Source: Paenirhizobium cremeum
GTDB lineage: Bacteria > Pseudomonadota > Alphaproteobacteria > Rhizobiales > Rhizobiaceae
NCBI RefSeq assembly: GCF_022884085.1
Contig: NZ_JAGGCS010000007.1
Location: forward strand, 1 to 64,000
Reading direction: 5' to 3'
DNA: 64,000 nt
Each line of letters begins with the position of its first letter. Within the stretch, counting starts at the first letter, position 1. The translations under genes and the position numbers were made by a program. The notes under the pieces are model-generated. The model had not been told where the DNA came from and made no database searches. It saw nothing but the letters and a program-made list of their open reading frames with translations. Below, in pieces: positions 1 through 10,500 of the stretch.

Positions 1-189
1 GCATCGTCTGATCAGCTCCAGATCTGCGGCCCTAAATGCTGGATACACACCCCGATTATGGCGCCGGCCATTCAAGTGCCGGCGTCACGATGGACGGCTC
101 TACTGATTGCGTATCCTTTCAATGATTCCGCAAAAGATAAAGGATCGAGGGTCCCATCCAGAGTCTCGAGCGCGTCCCGGACGGATAAT

Positions 190-927
190 CTAGGACGTTG
201 TCCTGAACGTGTCGTCGTCCCAGTCATGATCCTCCTCCGGCGCCCCCTCCTCTTCGCTTTGGCTTTGATCCTCATCTGTATCCACCGCGGAGTCCGCTTT
301 CCGGCTGAGCAGCCCGGCATCCTCAAGTGCCTCGATGTCTGGCAGATCGCGGAGCGTCTCGAAGCCGAAAGCAGAGAGGAATTGCTTTGTCGTGACATAG
401 GTGTAAGGAGCTCCGGGCGAGGGACTGCGCGGACCGGAGGCGAGAAAACCCGCAGAACGGAGATCGGCAATCGTGTCGCGGGAAATCTCCTTGCCGAAGA
501 CCTTCATCAGTTCCGCCCGGGTCACGGGCTGAAAGTAAGCGATCGCCATCAAGACGGCAGCCTCGTGCTCCGAAAGGTTCGCGGAAATCGAGCGCGTCGG
601 TGCGAACGAGGCACGGATGATCGGCCCATAACTGGCGCGTGTCCGATGCTGCCAGCCGCCTGCGACGGAAACGATATCGTATGGTCTGCCGACGAGATCT
701 TCGCGCAGGTCCTCCACCAAAAGGTCGATACTGCAGTCCCGCCCCACCACCCGGGCCAACGTCTCGCGATCGACTGGCTCGACCGAGGCGAAGATGACGG
801 CTTCGACGCGCAGCATCCATTCGCGCCAGCGTAGTTCCGGGGGCAGATCCTGAAGTTCACGATCGATGAGGACCTCGCTTCGGGGTTTGGTCTTCCTCAT
901 CGCTCTTTCCAAATGCGGTCCCCCCAT
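190..927 (-). CDS. scpB: ScpB-like SMC complex subunit
   Basis: Probable ScpB-family subunit of the SMC-ScpAB condensin, which works with the kleisin ScpA to organise and segregate DNA in the nucleoid. The N-terminal stretch (DLPPELRWREWM, then VEAVIFASVEPVDRETLA, about residues 27-60) is the usual opening of the first ScpB winged helix. A second winged-helix-like part runs to about residue 195, and the tail is very acidic. The length of 245 aa fits the family. The ATG at 927 lies two bases after the DUF1403 stop. A second ATG at 900 has a better Shine-Dalgarno (GGAAAG) and may be the true start. No scpA or smc lies in the window, so partners would be encoded elsewhere. It probably shares an operon with DUF1403. 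Confidence 0.8.
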   Translation of the reverse strand: MGGPHLERAMRKTKPRSEVLIDRELQDLPPELRWREWMLRVEAVIFASVEPVDRETLARVVGRDCSIDLLVEDLREDLVGRPYDIVSVAGGWQHRTRASYGPIIRASFAPTRSISANLSEHEAAVLMAIAYFQPVTRAELMKVFGKEISRDTIADLRSAGFLASGPRSPSPGAPYTYVTTKQFLSAFGFETLRDLPDIEALEDAGLLSRKADSAVDTDEDQSQSEEEGAPEEDHDWDDDTFRTTS

Positions 928-929
928 GG

Positions 930-1883
930 TTACACCCCGTAAATCCGGAAGCTCGTTCGACCCGACAGTTCACGCACGGCACCAAAACCCTGAAGCCGTT
1001 CGAACATGCGGCTGCTGGCCCAACGCGACAGGTTGGTTCCGGGAGCAGATGCCGCGATAGCATCGTCATCGAGCAGTTTGCGGATGACCGCCTCCGCCCC
1101 CTTGGTGCGCACCTTCGGCGCGACCAGGAGGAGGCTTTCGGCGCGGCGTCCAATATCGCCGGCACTCCGTAGCGCCGCATCGATGGCCTCAACGAGCGCC
1201 AGACATACCGCCCGCCCGAATACGTCATCGCCCGGACGAATACGCCCCCTGCCCCCGAGCGTGCGGAAGGCCGGACCGTAACGCTCGGCCATCAGCAGCG
1301 GCACGGGCCGTTCCCATTTGAGTTTCGCGGCGATCAGGATATCGGCGAGCGCCCATGCCAGCGGCTCGGCGTCCGGGCGGACGGCGACAATCTCCGTCAC
1401 CAGGTCCGCAGCGGCGAAGGGCGCCGGCCGGCCCGACTGCAGCGCCGCATCGGCAAGATCGACGGCGGTGGCCAGCCGCCCGTCCCATGCCAAGCCCAAC
1501 AAATCGGCGAGTTCGGCCAGGGCCTTCGAGGAAAAGCCGGGTTTTCGGGTTGCAAGCCCTTTATAGGCGAGAAACACCCGGCCGGCCGGTCCTGGATCGT
1601 CGCCAACTGCGGTGAGCAGAACGGCGTCGCGCAGCGCGTTTTCGTCTTCGTTCCGGCCCATCAATCGCACCGCTGCCGCGGCGCATTTGAGGGCCTGACG
1701 GGCGCGCCAGCAGCCGGCCCAGGCTGGGCTTGACCGCACCAGATCATCGAGTGATTTCAAGGCAACGCCGGTGGCGAAGGCGGCGTCTGCGTTGTCGGGA
1801 TTTGGGCGGGGCTGCCTCGCCCAACTTGGTAGGCGGGAGAGAACCGGGGTCAGAATATCGGTCGGGTGCGTGGTCGAATCCAT
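930..1883 (-). CDS. DUF1403 family protein
   Basis: Protein of 317 aa that I recognise as DUF1403, a rhizobial family of unknown function usually found next to an ScpB-like gene on plasmids. It is largely alpha-helical and rich in Ala, Leu and Arg, with no signal peptide and no clear transmembrane segment, so it is probably cytoplasmic. Its stop codon is two bases before the ScpB-like start, which implies one transcript and coupled translation. The chosen ATG at 1883 has no obvious Shine-Dalgarno. The pairing suggests a role linked to DNA organisation or maintenance of the replicon, but this is inference from position only. Confidence 0.75.
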   Translation of the reverse strand: MDSTTHPTDILTPVLSRLPSWARQPRPNPDNADAAFATGVALKSLDDLVRSSPAWAGCWRARQALKCAAAAVRLMGRNEDENALRDAVLLTAVGDDPGPAGRVFLAYKGLATRKPGFSSKALAELADLLGLAWDGRLATAVDLADAALQSGRPAPFAAADLVTEIVAVRPDAEPLAWALADILIAAKLKWERPVPLLMAERYGPAFRTLGGRGRIRPGDDVFGRAVCLALVEAIDAALRSAGDIGRRAESLLLVAPKVRTKGAEAVIRKLLDDDAIAASAPGTNLSRWASSRMFERLQGFGAVRELSGRTSFRIYGV

Positions 1884-2145
1884 GGGAGAGAGGATAGCAG
1901 AGGCGAGCGATTATTCCAGGATTTTCGACACAAACCGCACAGCTCGTCTCGATTTTATAACGACGGATAATGTTGCATTATCGCTCCTTGTTCTCTTTTA
2001 TGGAAAACACGCGCGCAAGCGCGGCAAAACGGCCGCTGCCGTGGCGGAGACAGCCGTCAGCGATGCGGCGATGCTGCCGCCGAAAGACGGAAAGACGTTA
2101 TTCGAATGCGATGCCGCGGAGTTTCCGCAGGCCGGAACCGGACAC

Positions 2146-2679
2146 TCAGCCCTTCTGGAGCTCTGCCAGGCGGTCGAGGGCGGCGGCGAAGCCTTTTAGC
2201 GAGACGGAAAGGGCAAGAGGCTGCGAGTTGTCGATCGGGGTGGCGGAAACCTTGATCGCCGTGCCGCTCTTCAGCGCCGCCAGGTTTTCGGAGGAGAACG
2301 TCACCGGCACGAGGCATCCGACAGGCAGGCAGGTGGAGAAGCGCAGTTGCGGAAGAGCCGGCTTGTCGTCGATCTGCAGGCCGGCGCCCGCCTCGAGCTT
2401 GAGGCCGAACGGCAGAGCGACGACACCGTTGACGCTGCTGCCCTTGGCAAGCTGCAGCTCGATCGCCATTACCCTCTGGCCGTTCTGCTGGGTCTGCAAC
2501 TGGGACATCGAACAGATCTTGCCGCCCTGGACGACGTTACAGGCGACGCGCCAGTCCTGATAGGTCTCCTGCAGAGCGTTCGCGCCGCCGGGAAGCGTCG
2601 CGGCGGCGTCCTGCGCCTTCGCCGGAACGACGGCGGCAAGTGGCAGGAAAAGGGCGGCGGCCTTGGCGAGTGTCTTCAT
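2146..2679 (-). CDS. Invasion-associated locus B (IalB) family protein
   Basis: Secreted protein of 177 aa. Residues 1-22 form a classical signal peptide ending in AKA. The mature part shows the IalB pattern: an aromatic QDWRVACN segment near residue 40, a paired cysteine region (KICSM), a conserved hydrophobic core (VVALPFGLKLEAG) and a second cysteine pair (STCLPVGCLVP). IalB proteins are periplasmic or envelope proteins of alphaproteobacteria. The name comes from Bartonella erythrocyte invasion, but most homologues have no tested function. It is the last gene of the tpsA-tpsB transcription unit, 42 bp after tpsB, so it may help secretion or anchoring of the adhesin (inference). Confidence 0.8.
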   Translation of the reverse strand: MKTLAKAAALFLPLAAVVPAKAQDAAATLPGGANALQETYQDWRVACNVVQGGKICSMSQLQTQQNGQRVMAIELQLAKGSSVNGVVALPFGLKLEAGAGLQIDDKPALPQLRFSTCLPVGCLVPVTFSSENLAALKSGTAIKVSATPIDNSQPLALSVSLKGFAAALDRLAELQKG

Positions 2680-2721
2680 GTCGATCGTGCTCTTTGCTCT
2701 GGAACCGGAAAGGAGACCGCG

Positions 2722-4506
2722 TCAGTAGCGCGCGGTGATCCTGATCTTGAAATCGAAGTCGCCCGCCTCCCGCTCTCCCTGGTCCGCGAGGGCGAAGGCG
2801 GCCGTCATGTTGAGACTGAAATTGTCGGCAATGCCGTAGTCGAGGCCGGCGCCGGCGCTGGCGAGTGAAATGCCATCGTCCGAAACCTTGTTGCGGCCAA
2901 AGCCGAGATCGACGAAGGCGAAGGGCGAAAGCCAGTCGTTCCCCATCGGCGACAGCACCGGCGCGCGCAGTTCGTTGCGCAGGATGACACCCGTATCGGC
3001 CACCCCGTCGTCCAGGTCGTAGCCGCGCACGCCGTCCAGCCCGCCGAGGGAGAGCCGCTCGGTATCGGGAAGCGCCTGGCCGGCCAGCTGGAACTGGATG
3101 TCGTTGCCGAGTTCGAAACCGCCGCCGAGTTCGGTGCGCCGGCCGAGGCGACCGGCGAGATAGGCATAGCTGACATCGGTGATCGCGCCGTTCGAAAAGC
3201 TGTTCCAGGCGCTGTCGCTGTTGTCGGAAACGATCCCGCCCGGATTGGCCTTGACGTGGATATCGAGATCCGTCGCGCCGTGGGTATCGTCGAATGTCTG
3301 GCTCCAGCCGAGGCCGAACTGGAAAAGCGCGGCTTCCGCGCCGCCGATCCCGATGTCCGAGAAGAAGGCATCGCGCGAAAGATGCTTGTATTCCACACCG
3401 GCATAAACCTCGCCGCCATAGGCGCCGGGCAATATGTTGGACAGCGCGCTGCGATAGTAGAGCGGAAGCTCGACGATGGTGTCGTCGAAAGTGAAGAGAT
3501 CGCTTTCCTGTCGCGTCGCGATAAAGGCCGGGCTGAATTCGATCGCCTGCCGGCCGGCAAGCGGCACGACGAAACGGCCGGAATGGCTGAGATATCTGGC
3601 CCGGCTGCCGTCGTGATCGGGAAAGACGCCCTGAAGATCCTCGAGGAGATCGGGAGATCCCGTCAGCTGATAGGAGCCGAAGGCACCGTCGATGCCGGGA
3701 ATGGCAAAACCCGCGCCGAGGAAGAAGCGGTTGCGATCCGTGCCTTCCGCGCCGGTATTGGCATAGCCGGCATAGACCTGCCAGGGCTTGGCCTTCGTGA
3801 CGTCCAGCACGAGATCGGAACGGCCGAGTTCGGTGCCTGGAGAAAAAAGGCCCTGCACCCGGCGGAAGGGAGAGCGGTTGAGCCAGGCCAGATCCTCGTT
3901 GACGCCGGCGGACGAAATGCGGCTCCCCTCGCCTGCCCGGACCTGCGCGACAAGCCGGCGGGCGCGCTCGCCTTCCACACCCCGAGCGGAAACCGTGCCG
4001 AAGCCGAATTCCATCACCCTCAGATTGAGAACGCCGCCGGTGATTTCATGCGGCGGTATGGTCACCGAAACGAAGGGATAGCCGGCCTTGCGATAGACGC
4101 CGGCGACGGCCGCCTGGCTGTCGGCGATCAGCGACATGGAAAGCGGCCTGCCGAGGAAGGGTTGCAGCGCCCGGTCGAGTTCGGGGCTGAGATCCCGGCC
4201 CGCCCCGATATCGCCGACGGCCACGCCGCGGCCCCTGCCGATAGCCGGCTCCTCCCGCGGTCCGATCAGCCGGATACCGGCAAGCGTCGTCCCAAGCGGC
4301 CGGTCATCCGCTGCGACACCTGCCTCCTCGGGCAGCCGAATGGCCGGGGCCGGTCCCGTCACGTCGGGGGGAAGGTTGCGCTCGACCGCGGACTGCGCAG
4401 CCGCAGGGCCGGCGACGGCAAGCGAAACGACCGCCGCAATGCAGCCGAGCCCGCCGCAGGAGACCGGCCGCAGTCGGCCGGAGGTATCGTGTCGATCGAT
4501 AGGCAT
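2722..4506 (-). CDS. Two-partner secretion outer-membrane transporter TpsB (FhaC/ShlB family)
   Basis: Outer-membrane transporter of 594 aa that would export the adhesin encoded just upstream. A long N-region with signal peptide (hydrophobic AAVVSLAVAGPAAA, cleavage near residue 38) is followed by a proline-rich linker. Two POTRA-like domains follow (about 70-240, with VYRKAGYPFVSVTIPP in the first). The rest is a beta-barrel to the C-terminus, which ends in alternating residues and an aromatic terminal segment (FKIRITARY), as expected for BAM substrates. Its ATG overlaps the tpsA stop as TAATG, so translation is probably coupled; no separate strong Shine-Dalgarno is visible. The length is typical for FhaC/ShlB (550-600 aa). 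Confidence 0.88.
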   Translation of the reverse strand: MPIDRHDTSGRLRPVSCGGLGCIAAVVSLAVAGPAAAQSAVERNLPPDVTGPAPAIRLPEEAGVAADDRPLGTTLAGIRLIGPREEPAIGRGRGVAVGDIGAGRDLSPELDRALQPFLGRPLSMSLIADSQAAVAGVYRKAGYPFVSVTIPPHEITGGVLNLRVMEFGFGTVSARGVEGERARRLVAQVRAGEGSRISSAGVNEDLAWLNRSPFRRVQGLFSPGTELGRSDLVLDVTKAKPWQVYAGYANTGAEGTDRNRFFLGAGFAIPGIDGAFGSYQLTGSPDLLEDLQGVFPDHDGSRARYLSHSGRFVVPLAGRQAIEFSPAFIATRQESDLFTFDDTIVELPLYYRSALSNILPGAYGGEVYAGVEYKHLSRDAFFSDIGIGGAEAALFQFGLGWSQTFDDTHGATDLDIHVKANPGGIVSDNSDSAWNSFSNGAITDVSYAYLAGRLGRRTELGGGFELGNDIQFQLAGQALPDTERLSLGGLDGVRGYDLDDGVADTGVILRNELRAPVLSPMGNDWLSPFAFVDLGFGRNKVSDDGISLASAGAGLDYGIADNFSLNMTAAFALADQGEREAGDFDFKIRITARY

Positions 4507-7500
4507 TACAGCGATCCGATAATGATGAAGGGACCCACCGACCGGTTGGCGGGATGGGGAACCGGAGCGCAGGCCGCGCCCAATACCGCGCCGGCCCCGC
4601 AGGGACCCGACGTATCGACGGTCTGCTCGGCGGGAATACCCCTCAGGCCCAAGCTGAACGGCGCTTCGAAGGCCGCCTGCGGCAACACCGCGTCGGGTTC
4701 CGGCTCCGGCTCGGCCGCAGCGACCACCGTCAGCACGCCGCCCACATAGGTGAGCACATAATTGGACGAGGCCGTGAGCGTGCCCTGGCTGATCGCGTAA
4801 GTCCCGGCCGGCGAGCCGGAGGTCGCGAGCGTCGCCAGTGCACCCGAAAGCGTATCGCCACCCGCAAGGCCCATGCCGCCAACCGTATAGCTCAGGGTCG
4901 GCACGGCCCCGCCCGCGGCCATGGACTGATTGTCCGCCGTCACCGTCAGGGAACGCGGGGTGACCGTCAGCGCGCCGGCAAGCAAGGAAATGTCATAGCC
5001 GAACTGGCCGGAATAGAGCCCATGAAGGGCAAGCGCCCCGCCCGAATAGCTGCCGACATCAACGCCGGCGGCCGTATAGGCGGCCGTTCCGAAGACCTGC
5101 GCCGTATCGTAGCCCGGCAGGCTATAGGTCAGCGTGCCGACATTCGTGGTGGTCGTCGTGCCGTCATAGACCTTGGTGCCGCCGCCGCCCGTTATCGTCA
5201 GGCTCGTCATGAAGCCGCGTAGCAGCGGCGCCGTATAGCCGTCATAGATGCGCCAGACGGAGCCGGTTCCGCCGGCATCGTCGATATCCCAGCCGGCGGC
5301 GGCGAAGGTGGAAAGCGAGGTGAGTTGGGCCGTGGTCAAGCCGGTCACGCCACTTGCCGAGCCTATCCCGACGCCGAGGCTCGTGCCGGAGGTCGTCGTG
5401 TTCCAGAAGCTTGCCGTGACAGTGCCGGAATTGTTGCCGATCAGTCCGCCGTAAGGTGCGGCCGAAGACGCGACCGTGCCGGTCGCGTAGGTGTTTGCCA
5501 CCGTCCCGCTATTCACCCCGACCAGACCGCCGGCAACATTGCCGCCGCTGACATTGCCGGTTGCGTAAGCGTTGGCGATGCCGCCGGCATTACTGCCGAC
5601 GAGGCCGCCCGCCGTCGCGGTGGTGCCGCTGCCTGCGGTCACCGTGCCGGTGGCGAACGAGGTGGCGACGGAGCCGGTGGTGCCCGCCGCACCGTCCACC
5701 GTGTTGATGCCTACGAGGCCGCCCACATGGCTATCGGTGCCGCCGGTCACCGCGCCCGTGGCATAGCTTGCCGAAATGCCGGTGGCATTCGCGCCGGCAA
5801 GGCCGCCTGCGGCGCTGTTCGCGCCGACGTCGACGGTGCCGCTGGCCCAGCTACCGGTGATGGTGCCGGTGCTGATGACGACCCCGCCGGATGTGGCGGC
5901 GGCGTTGTACGCCACAAGGCCGCCCGCATAGGCATAGTCGCCGGCCGTGACCGTCACGGCCGCATGGCTGTTGGTTATGGCGCCGGCGTTCATGCCGATC
6001 AGGCCGCCGACATAATGACTGTTGCCGGCCGAGGCCGTGCCCGATACCGAGACATTGCTCACCGTGCCGAAGTTGTAGCTCCCCAGCAGGCCGGCTACGG
6101 AGCCCGTGACGGAGCCCGACAGGGTAAGATCGGAGACGGTGCCGTCGATTCTGCCGAACAGCCCGCCAAGGCCAGCCGACTGATTGACGAAGAGGCCGCT
6201 TATCGTGTGGCCGGCGCCATCGAGGCTGCCGGTAAAACCGGTCGCGAAGTCACCGATCGACGCAAAACCCGCGCCCGAATTCCAGCCGGAGGTCCCGCTT
6301 GCGTCGATATCCGCCGCCAGCACGAAGTCGTCCGAAAGCAGGCTTGCGGAGGCCATGCCCTGCAGGCCGTAGACGTCGACGATCTGGTAGGGTGTCGCCG
6401 CCGAGCCATCGCCGCCCGTGGCGCGCAGGAAGGTGGTGCCGCCGCCGAGGCGGAAGTCGGTGGCGTTGAACGAGGCAAGCGTACCGGCGATCTGGCTCCA
6501 TGTGCCTGACGTCAGCGAGAAGAGGCCCACATCGATGGCGCTCGACGCGGTGGCCGTGCCGGCTGCGGAGATGACGAGCGTGCCGTTGGCGGCGGTAACG
6601 GCGCCGCCCAGCGTGATGTCGCCGCTTGTGACCGTGGTCAGCGTCAGGCTGGACGTATCCGACCAGGAAATGGCGTCCGCGATGTCGAGGTCACCCCAGG
6701 CCGTCAGCCCGACCGTGCCGCTGACGCCGAAGGTGCCGCCGCTGTCGAGCGACAGCAGGCCTGCCGAACCGAGATTGGTGTCGAGCGTGTAGTTGCCGGA
6801 GGCGTTGAGGTAGACGCCATAGCCGCCCGACGTGGTGAGCGACGCGAAGGAGGACGGGGAGAGAAAACCGAGGTCGGTGTCGGCATAGCTGCCGAACGTG
6901 ACGAAATAATTGGTTTGCGTTGCCGAAAGCGACGTCTCGCCGGTAATCAGATGCGCCGCCGTGCCGTAGATCGAAACGTTCTGCGCGCCGTTGGTGCCGC
7001 CGATATCGGAGAAGGCGATCCCCTTTGTCGCTCCGTTGTCGAGATAGGTCAGCACCCCGGTCGAAGCGAGCGAGGAACCGGGGGCGAGCACGATGTAATA
7101 ATAGCCGTTGGCGCCGGTGACGGCGCTGCCCATGCCGCTGCCGCCGGAAATGGCGGTCACATTCGCGCCCGCCAGCGCCGTCGTGCCGGCATCGCTATAG
7201 GCGGTGCCCGAAATGGCGACCGGTGTCGTTGAATATTGCCATTTGAAATAGGGATAGAGGTTCGTTCCGGTTCCCCAGACGGACGAGGAGAAGCCGGCAG
7301 GCAGGCTGCCCTGGAGCTGGGCGGTGGTGCGGGCGGTAGCGCTGCCGGAACCGCCATAGATGCCGATCGACTGTCCGCTGGTCTGGGTGTCCCAGTAGGC
7401 GTTGGTGATTGCCGAGGCGCTATTGTTGTTATAGCCGGCGAAGCCGCCGACCTGGGCGCTGCCGGTCACGTAGCCGGTCGAATAGGCATTGGTGATGGTG

Positions 7501-10500
7501 CCGTGGACGAAATTCACGCCGACGAAACCGCCGATGTTTGCCGCCGATCCCAGGCCGATCACACGGCCGGTTGCGTAGGAATCGGTGATCGTCCCCTCGT
7601 TATGCCCGACGAAGCCGCCGATCGGTCCCGCGCTGCCGGTAACCGTGCCGGTGGCATAAGACTGGGAAATCGTTCCACCATCGCCGGTATAGCCGTTGCC
7701 GCCGACAAGACCGCCGATATAGCCGTCGCTGCCCCCGGTGCCGGTGACATTGCCCGTGGCGTAGGATTGCGTGATCGTGCCGCCGTTGAAGAGGTAGCCG
7801 ACAAGGCCGCCGACCTGATAGCCGGCGCCGGTGACGCTGCCGCTTGCCGAGGAACCGCTCACGACACCGCCGTCGACCGCCCCGATGAGGCCGCCGGTAT
7901 TGGCCTCCCCGGTGCTCACACCCGAGATGGTCGCACTCGCCGATGCACTCGATACCGAGCCGCCGACCATGTAGCCGATGAGCGCGCCGACGTCGTCATT
8001 GCCGGTGATGCTGCCGCCGGAAAGTGTCACGTTGCTGATGGTTGCGCCGTTCGTATAGCCGAACAGGCCGACATAATTGGTGCCGGCGCGGTTGATCGTC
8101 AGGCCTGTGATCGTATGTCCCTGGCCGTCGAAGCTGCCGGTGAAGTTCGAGGCGTCGCTGCCGATGGAAACGAAGCCCGACGAACCCCACAGGCCGCTGT
8201 AATACCCGCCGACGGCGGTGAACGCGCCGGTCAGATCGATATCGGCTCCCAGCGTGTAGCTGGCGGTGAGATCGAGCGACATCAGCTGCAGCGCCGCCGC
8301 GGTCGTAATGACTGTCGAATATTCGTTGCGCAACATCGGGCGCGTCTCGCCGGCGATCATCACCCAGGTATTGGTGAAATCGAAGCCGGCATAGGTCGCC
8401 TGCGTATAGGCCGAGGCGTTGGAGATGCCTGTGCCGGCGAAGCTGGTGGCCTGCCCGGTGGAATTTATGTCCCAATAGGCGTTGGTCAATGTGAGCGTGC
8501 CCGCCACCATTTCCCCGCCGATCAAACCACCAGTATTGGACGGGCCCGTCACCCTGCCGCTGGCATAGACATTGGTGAGAGTGCCGCCCTGGTAGACACT
8601 GCCCGCAAATCCGCCGGCGTAGTCGCCGGTTGCGGTGACCGAACCCGTCGCATAGGAATCGGAAACCGAGCCGGCGCGTAGACGGCCGATCAGGCCGCCG
8701 ACCTCATCTCCGCCGCTGACTGTCGCAGTCGAGGAGGAGCCGGAGATCGTCCCCTGGTCGAACCAGCCGACCAGTCCGCCGATCTGGCCAGCCGTGCCCG
8801 TCACGCTGCCGGTCGCGTGCACGTTGACGACCGATCCCAAGGAGACATTGCCGGCGACCGTGCCAACTCTTCCGGCGCCGATGACCGACATGTTCGACAG
8901 GGTCAGATCCCTGACGGTTCCCCACAAGACGCCGATCAGTCCGACGGTCGATTGCCCGGGACGGTTGATCGTCAAGCCGTCCACCGTGTGCCCAAGGCCG
9001 GTCAGCGTCGTGGTAAAGGATGAAATCGGGTTGAAACCCGCACCGCTGTTCCAGCTTGCCGTGGCCGAGGCGTCGATATCGTTGCCCAGCGCGTAATTCG
9101 TGCCGTCGACCATGGCCTGCAGGCCGGCCACATCATGGATCAGCGTATAGGCCGTGCCGTTGACGGAGAGCGATGCGCCGCTGCCGGGCAAAGACACGCG
9201 GGCGCCGTTGAGCAGCGAATAAGCCGTGCCATAGCCGAGGCTCAGCACCGCATTCGTGCCGCTCAGGGTCAGATCCTTGGCGATCTTCAGCGTACCGGCG
9301 GCAGACAGGCTGACGTTTGCATTCACATGGCTGTCGGCGAGCGCCGCATTGATCGTCAGGTCGCCCAACGTCGTGGTCAGACTGAGGGCGCCATTGGAGG
9401 TTATCGGCCCGGAAACGGTCAGTGCCTGGCTGTTGGTGAAGGCAAAAGACCCCGCAGCGCTTGATGCACCGAGCGTGGAGACGGCATTCCCGGTATTGGT
9501 GAGAGCCACCGAGCCGCCGTTGGCGGCGGTCGCTGTGACAGTGCCGGCCGTGATGGCCGCCGTCTGGCTGATGCCGCCGGCGCCGGCGCTGAGGACGAGT
9601 GCGCTGCCGGCATTCGATCCCGTGATGGCGGCATTGATGAAGACTCCGCCCGTGCTCGCATCGGCTAGCAGCGACAATGTCGTGGCGGCTGACCATGATA
9701 CCGCAGCGTCCACAGTGATGTTGCCGGCTTCCGAGCCTGCGCCGTTTGTGGTGATCGCGACGTTGCTGCTCGAAAGGTAGGAGCTCAGGGTCGTGTTGTT
9801 GATGTTCGCGCCGCTGGTGGTGGGCTGCACGTTCCACGGGTTGGACGACACGTTCACCGAGGCATTGTTGGATGCGGACGACGAAATGGTGATGTTGTAG
9901 GGATCGATGAGCCAGGTGCCAGTTGCCCCCTGTTCGGAGAGCGTGGAAATAGAGACATTGTCCCCAAGCAGCAGGTTGTGCCCCGAGGTTTCCACGAGAC
10001 CGCCAGCGGCGGTGCCGGCGCCGGTCGCCGAGATCGTGCCGTCGAAGACCGTGGTGTCGTCCGACCACACCACGGCTCGCCCGCCCGCGCCGGCGGTGCC
10101 GTCCACAAGGATCGCGGCACCGGCGGCAACCGCCACCTTGTCGGCCGTCGCCACGTCTTCGTCGAGGAATTTCGTCGCGGCATTGTAACCGCCCTGGTAA
10201 TCGCCGCCGATCAGCACGGTGCCGCCGGTTGCGCCGGAGGCATCCACCGTCGCTACCGAGCCAAGCGCGATCCTGTCGCCGGTCACGACGACGGTGCCGC
10301 CCGAACCGGCGGTGCCGGTTGCCTCGACCGTGCCGTTGATGATGACATCGCCGCCGGAAATACGGATATCGCCGCCGCTGTCCGGCCGCGCCTGCGGAAC
10401 CGGCACCCGCGTCGGCAGGCTGGCGGACGCCGTTTGCTGGCGGGTCGCGCTGAGCTTGCCGGTGACCTCGACCTTGCCCCCCTCCCCCGCCGTCAGGAAG

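Noticed and set aside
1-189. Left edge of the window
   Set aside because: Open frames here are short or antisense with no start signal; no gene, repeat or RNA could be supported.
3256-4749. Long plus-strand open frame opposite the TpsB gene
   Set aside because: It is an artefact of high GC on the opposite strand: low-complexity Arg/Ala/Gly content, no family motif and no ribosome-binding site.
5325-8681. Repeated segments inside the adhesin gene that could suggest a CRISPR or tandem-repeat array, and long antisense frames over them
   Set aside because: The repeats are diverged GLUG units read in the adhesin frame. Unit lengths vary and there are no unique spacers between identical repeats.
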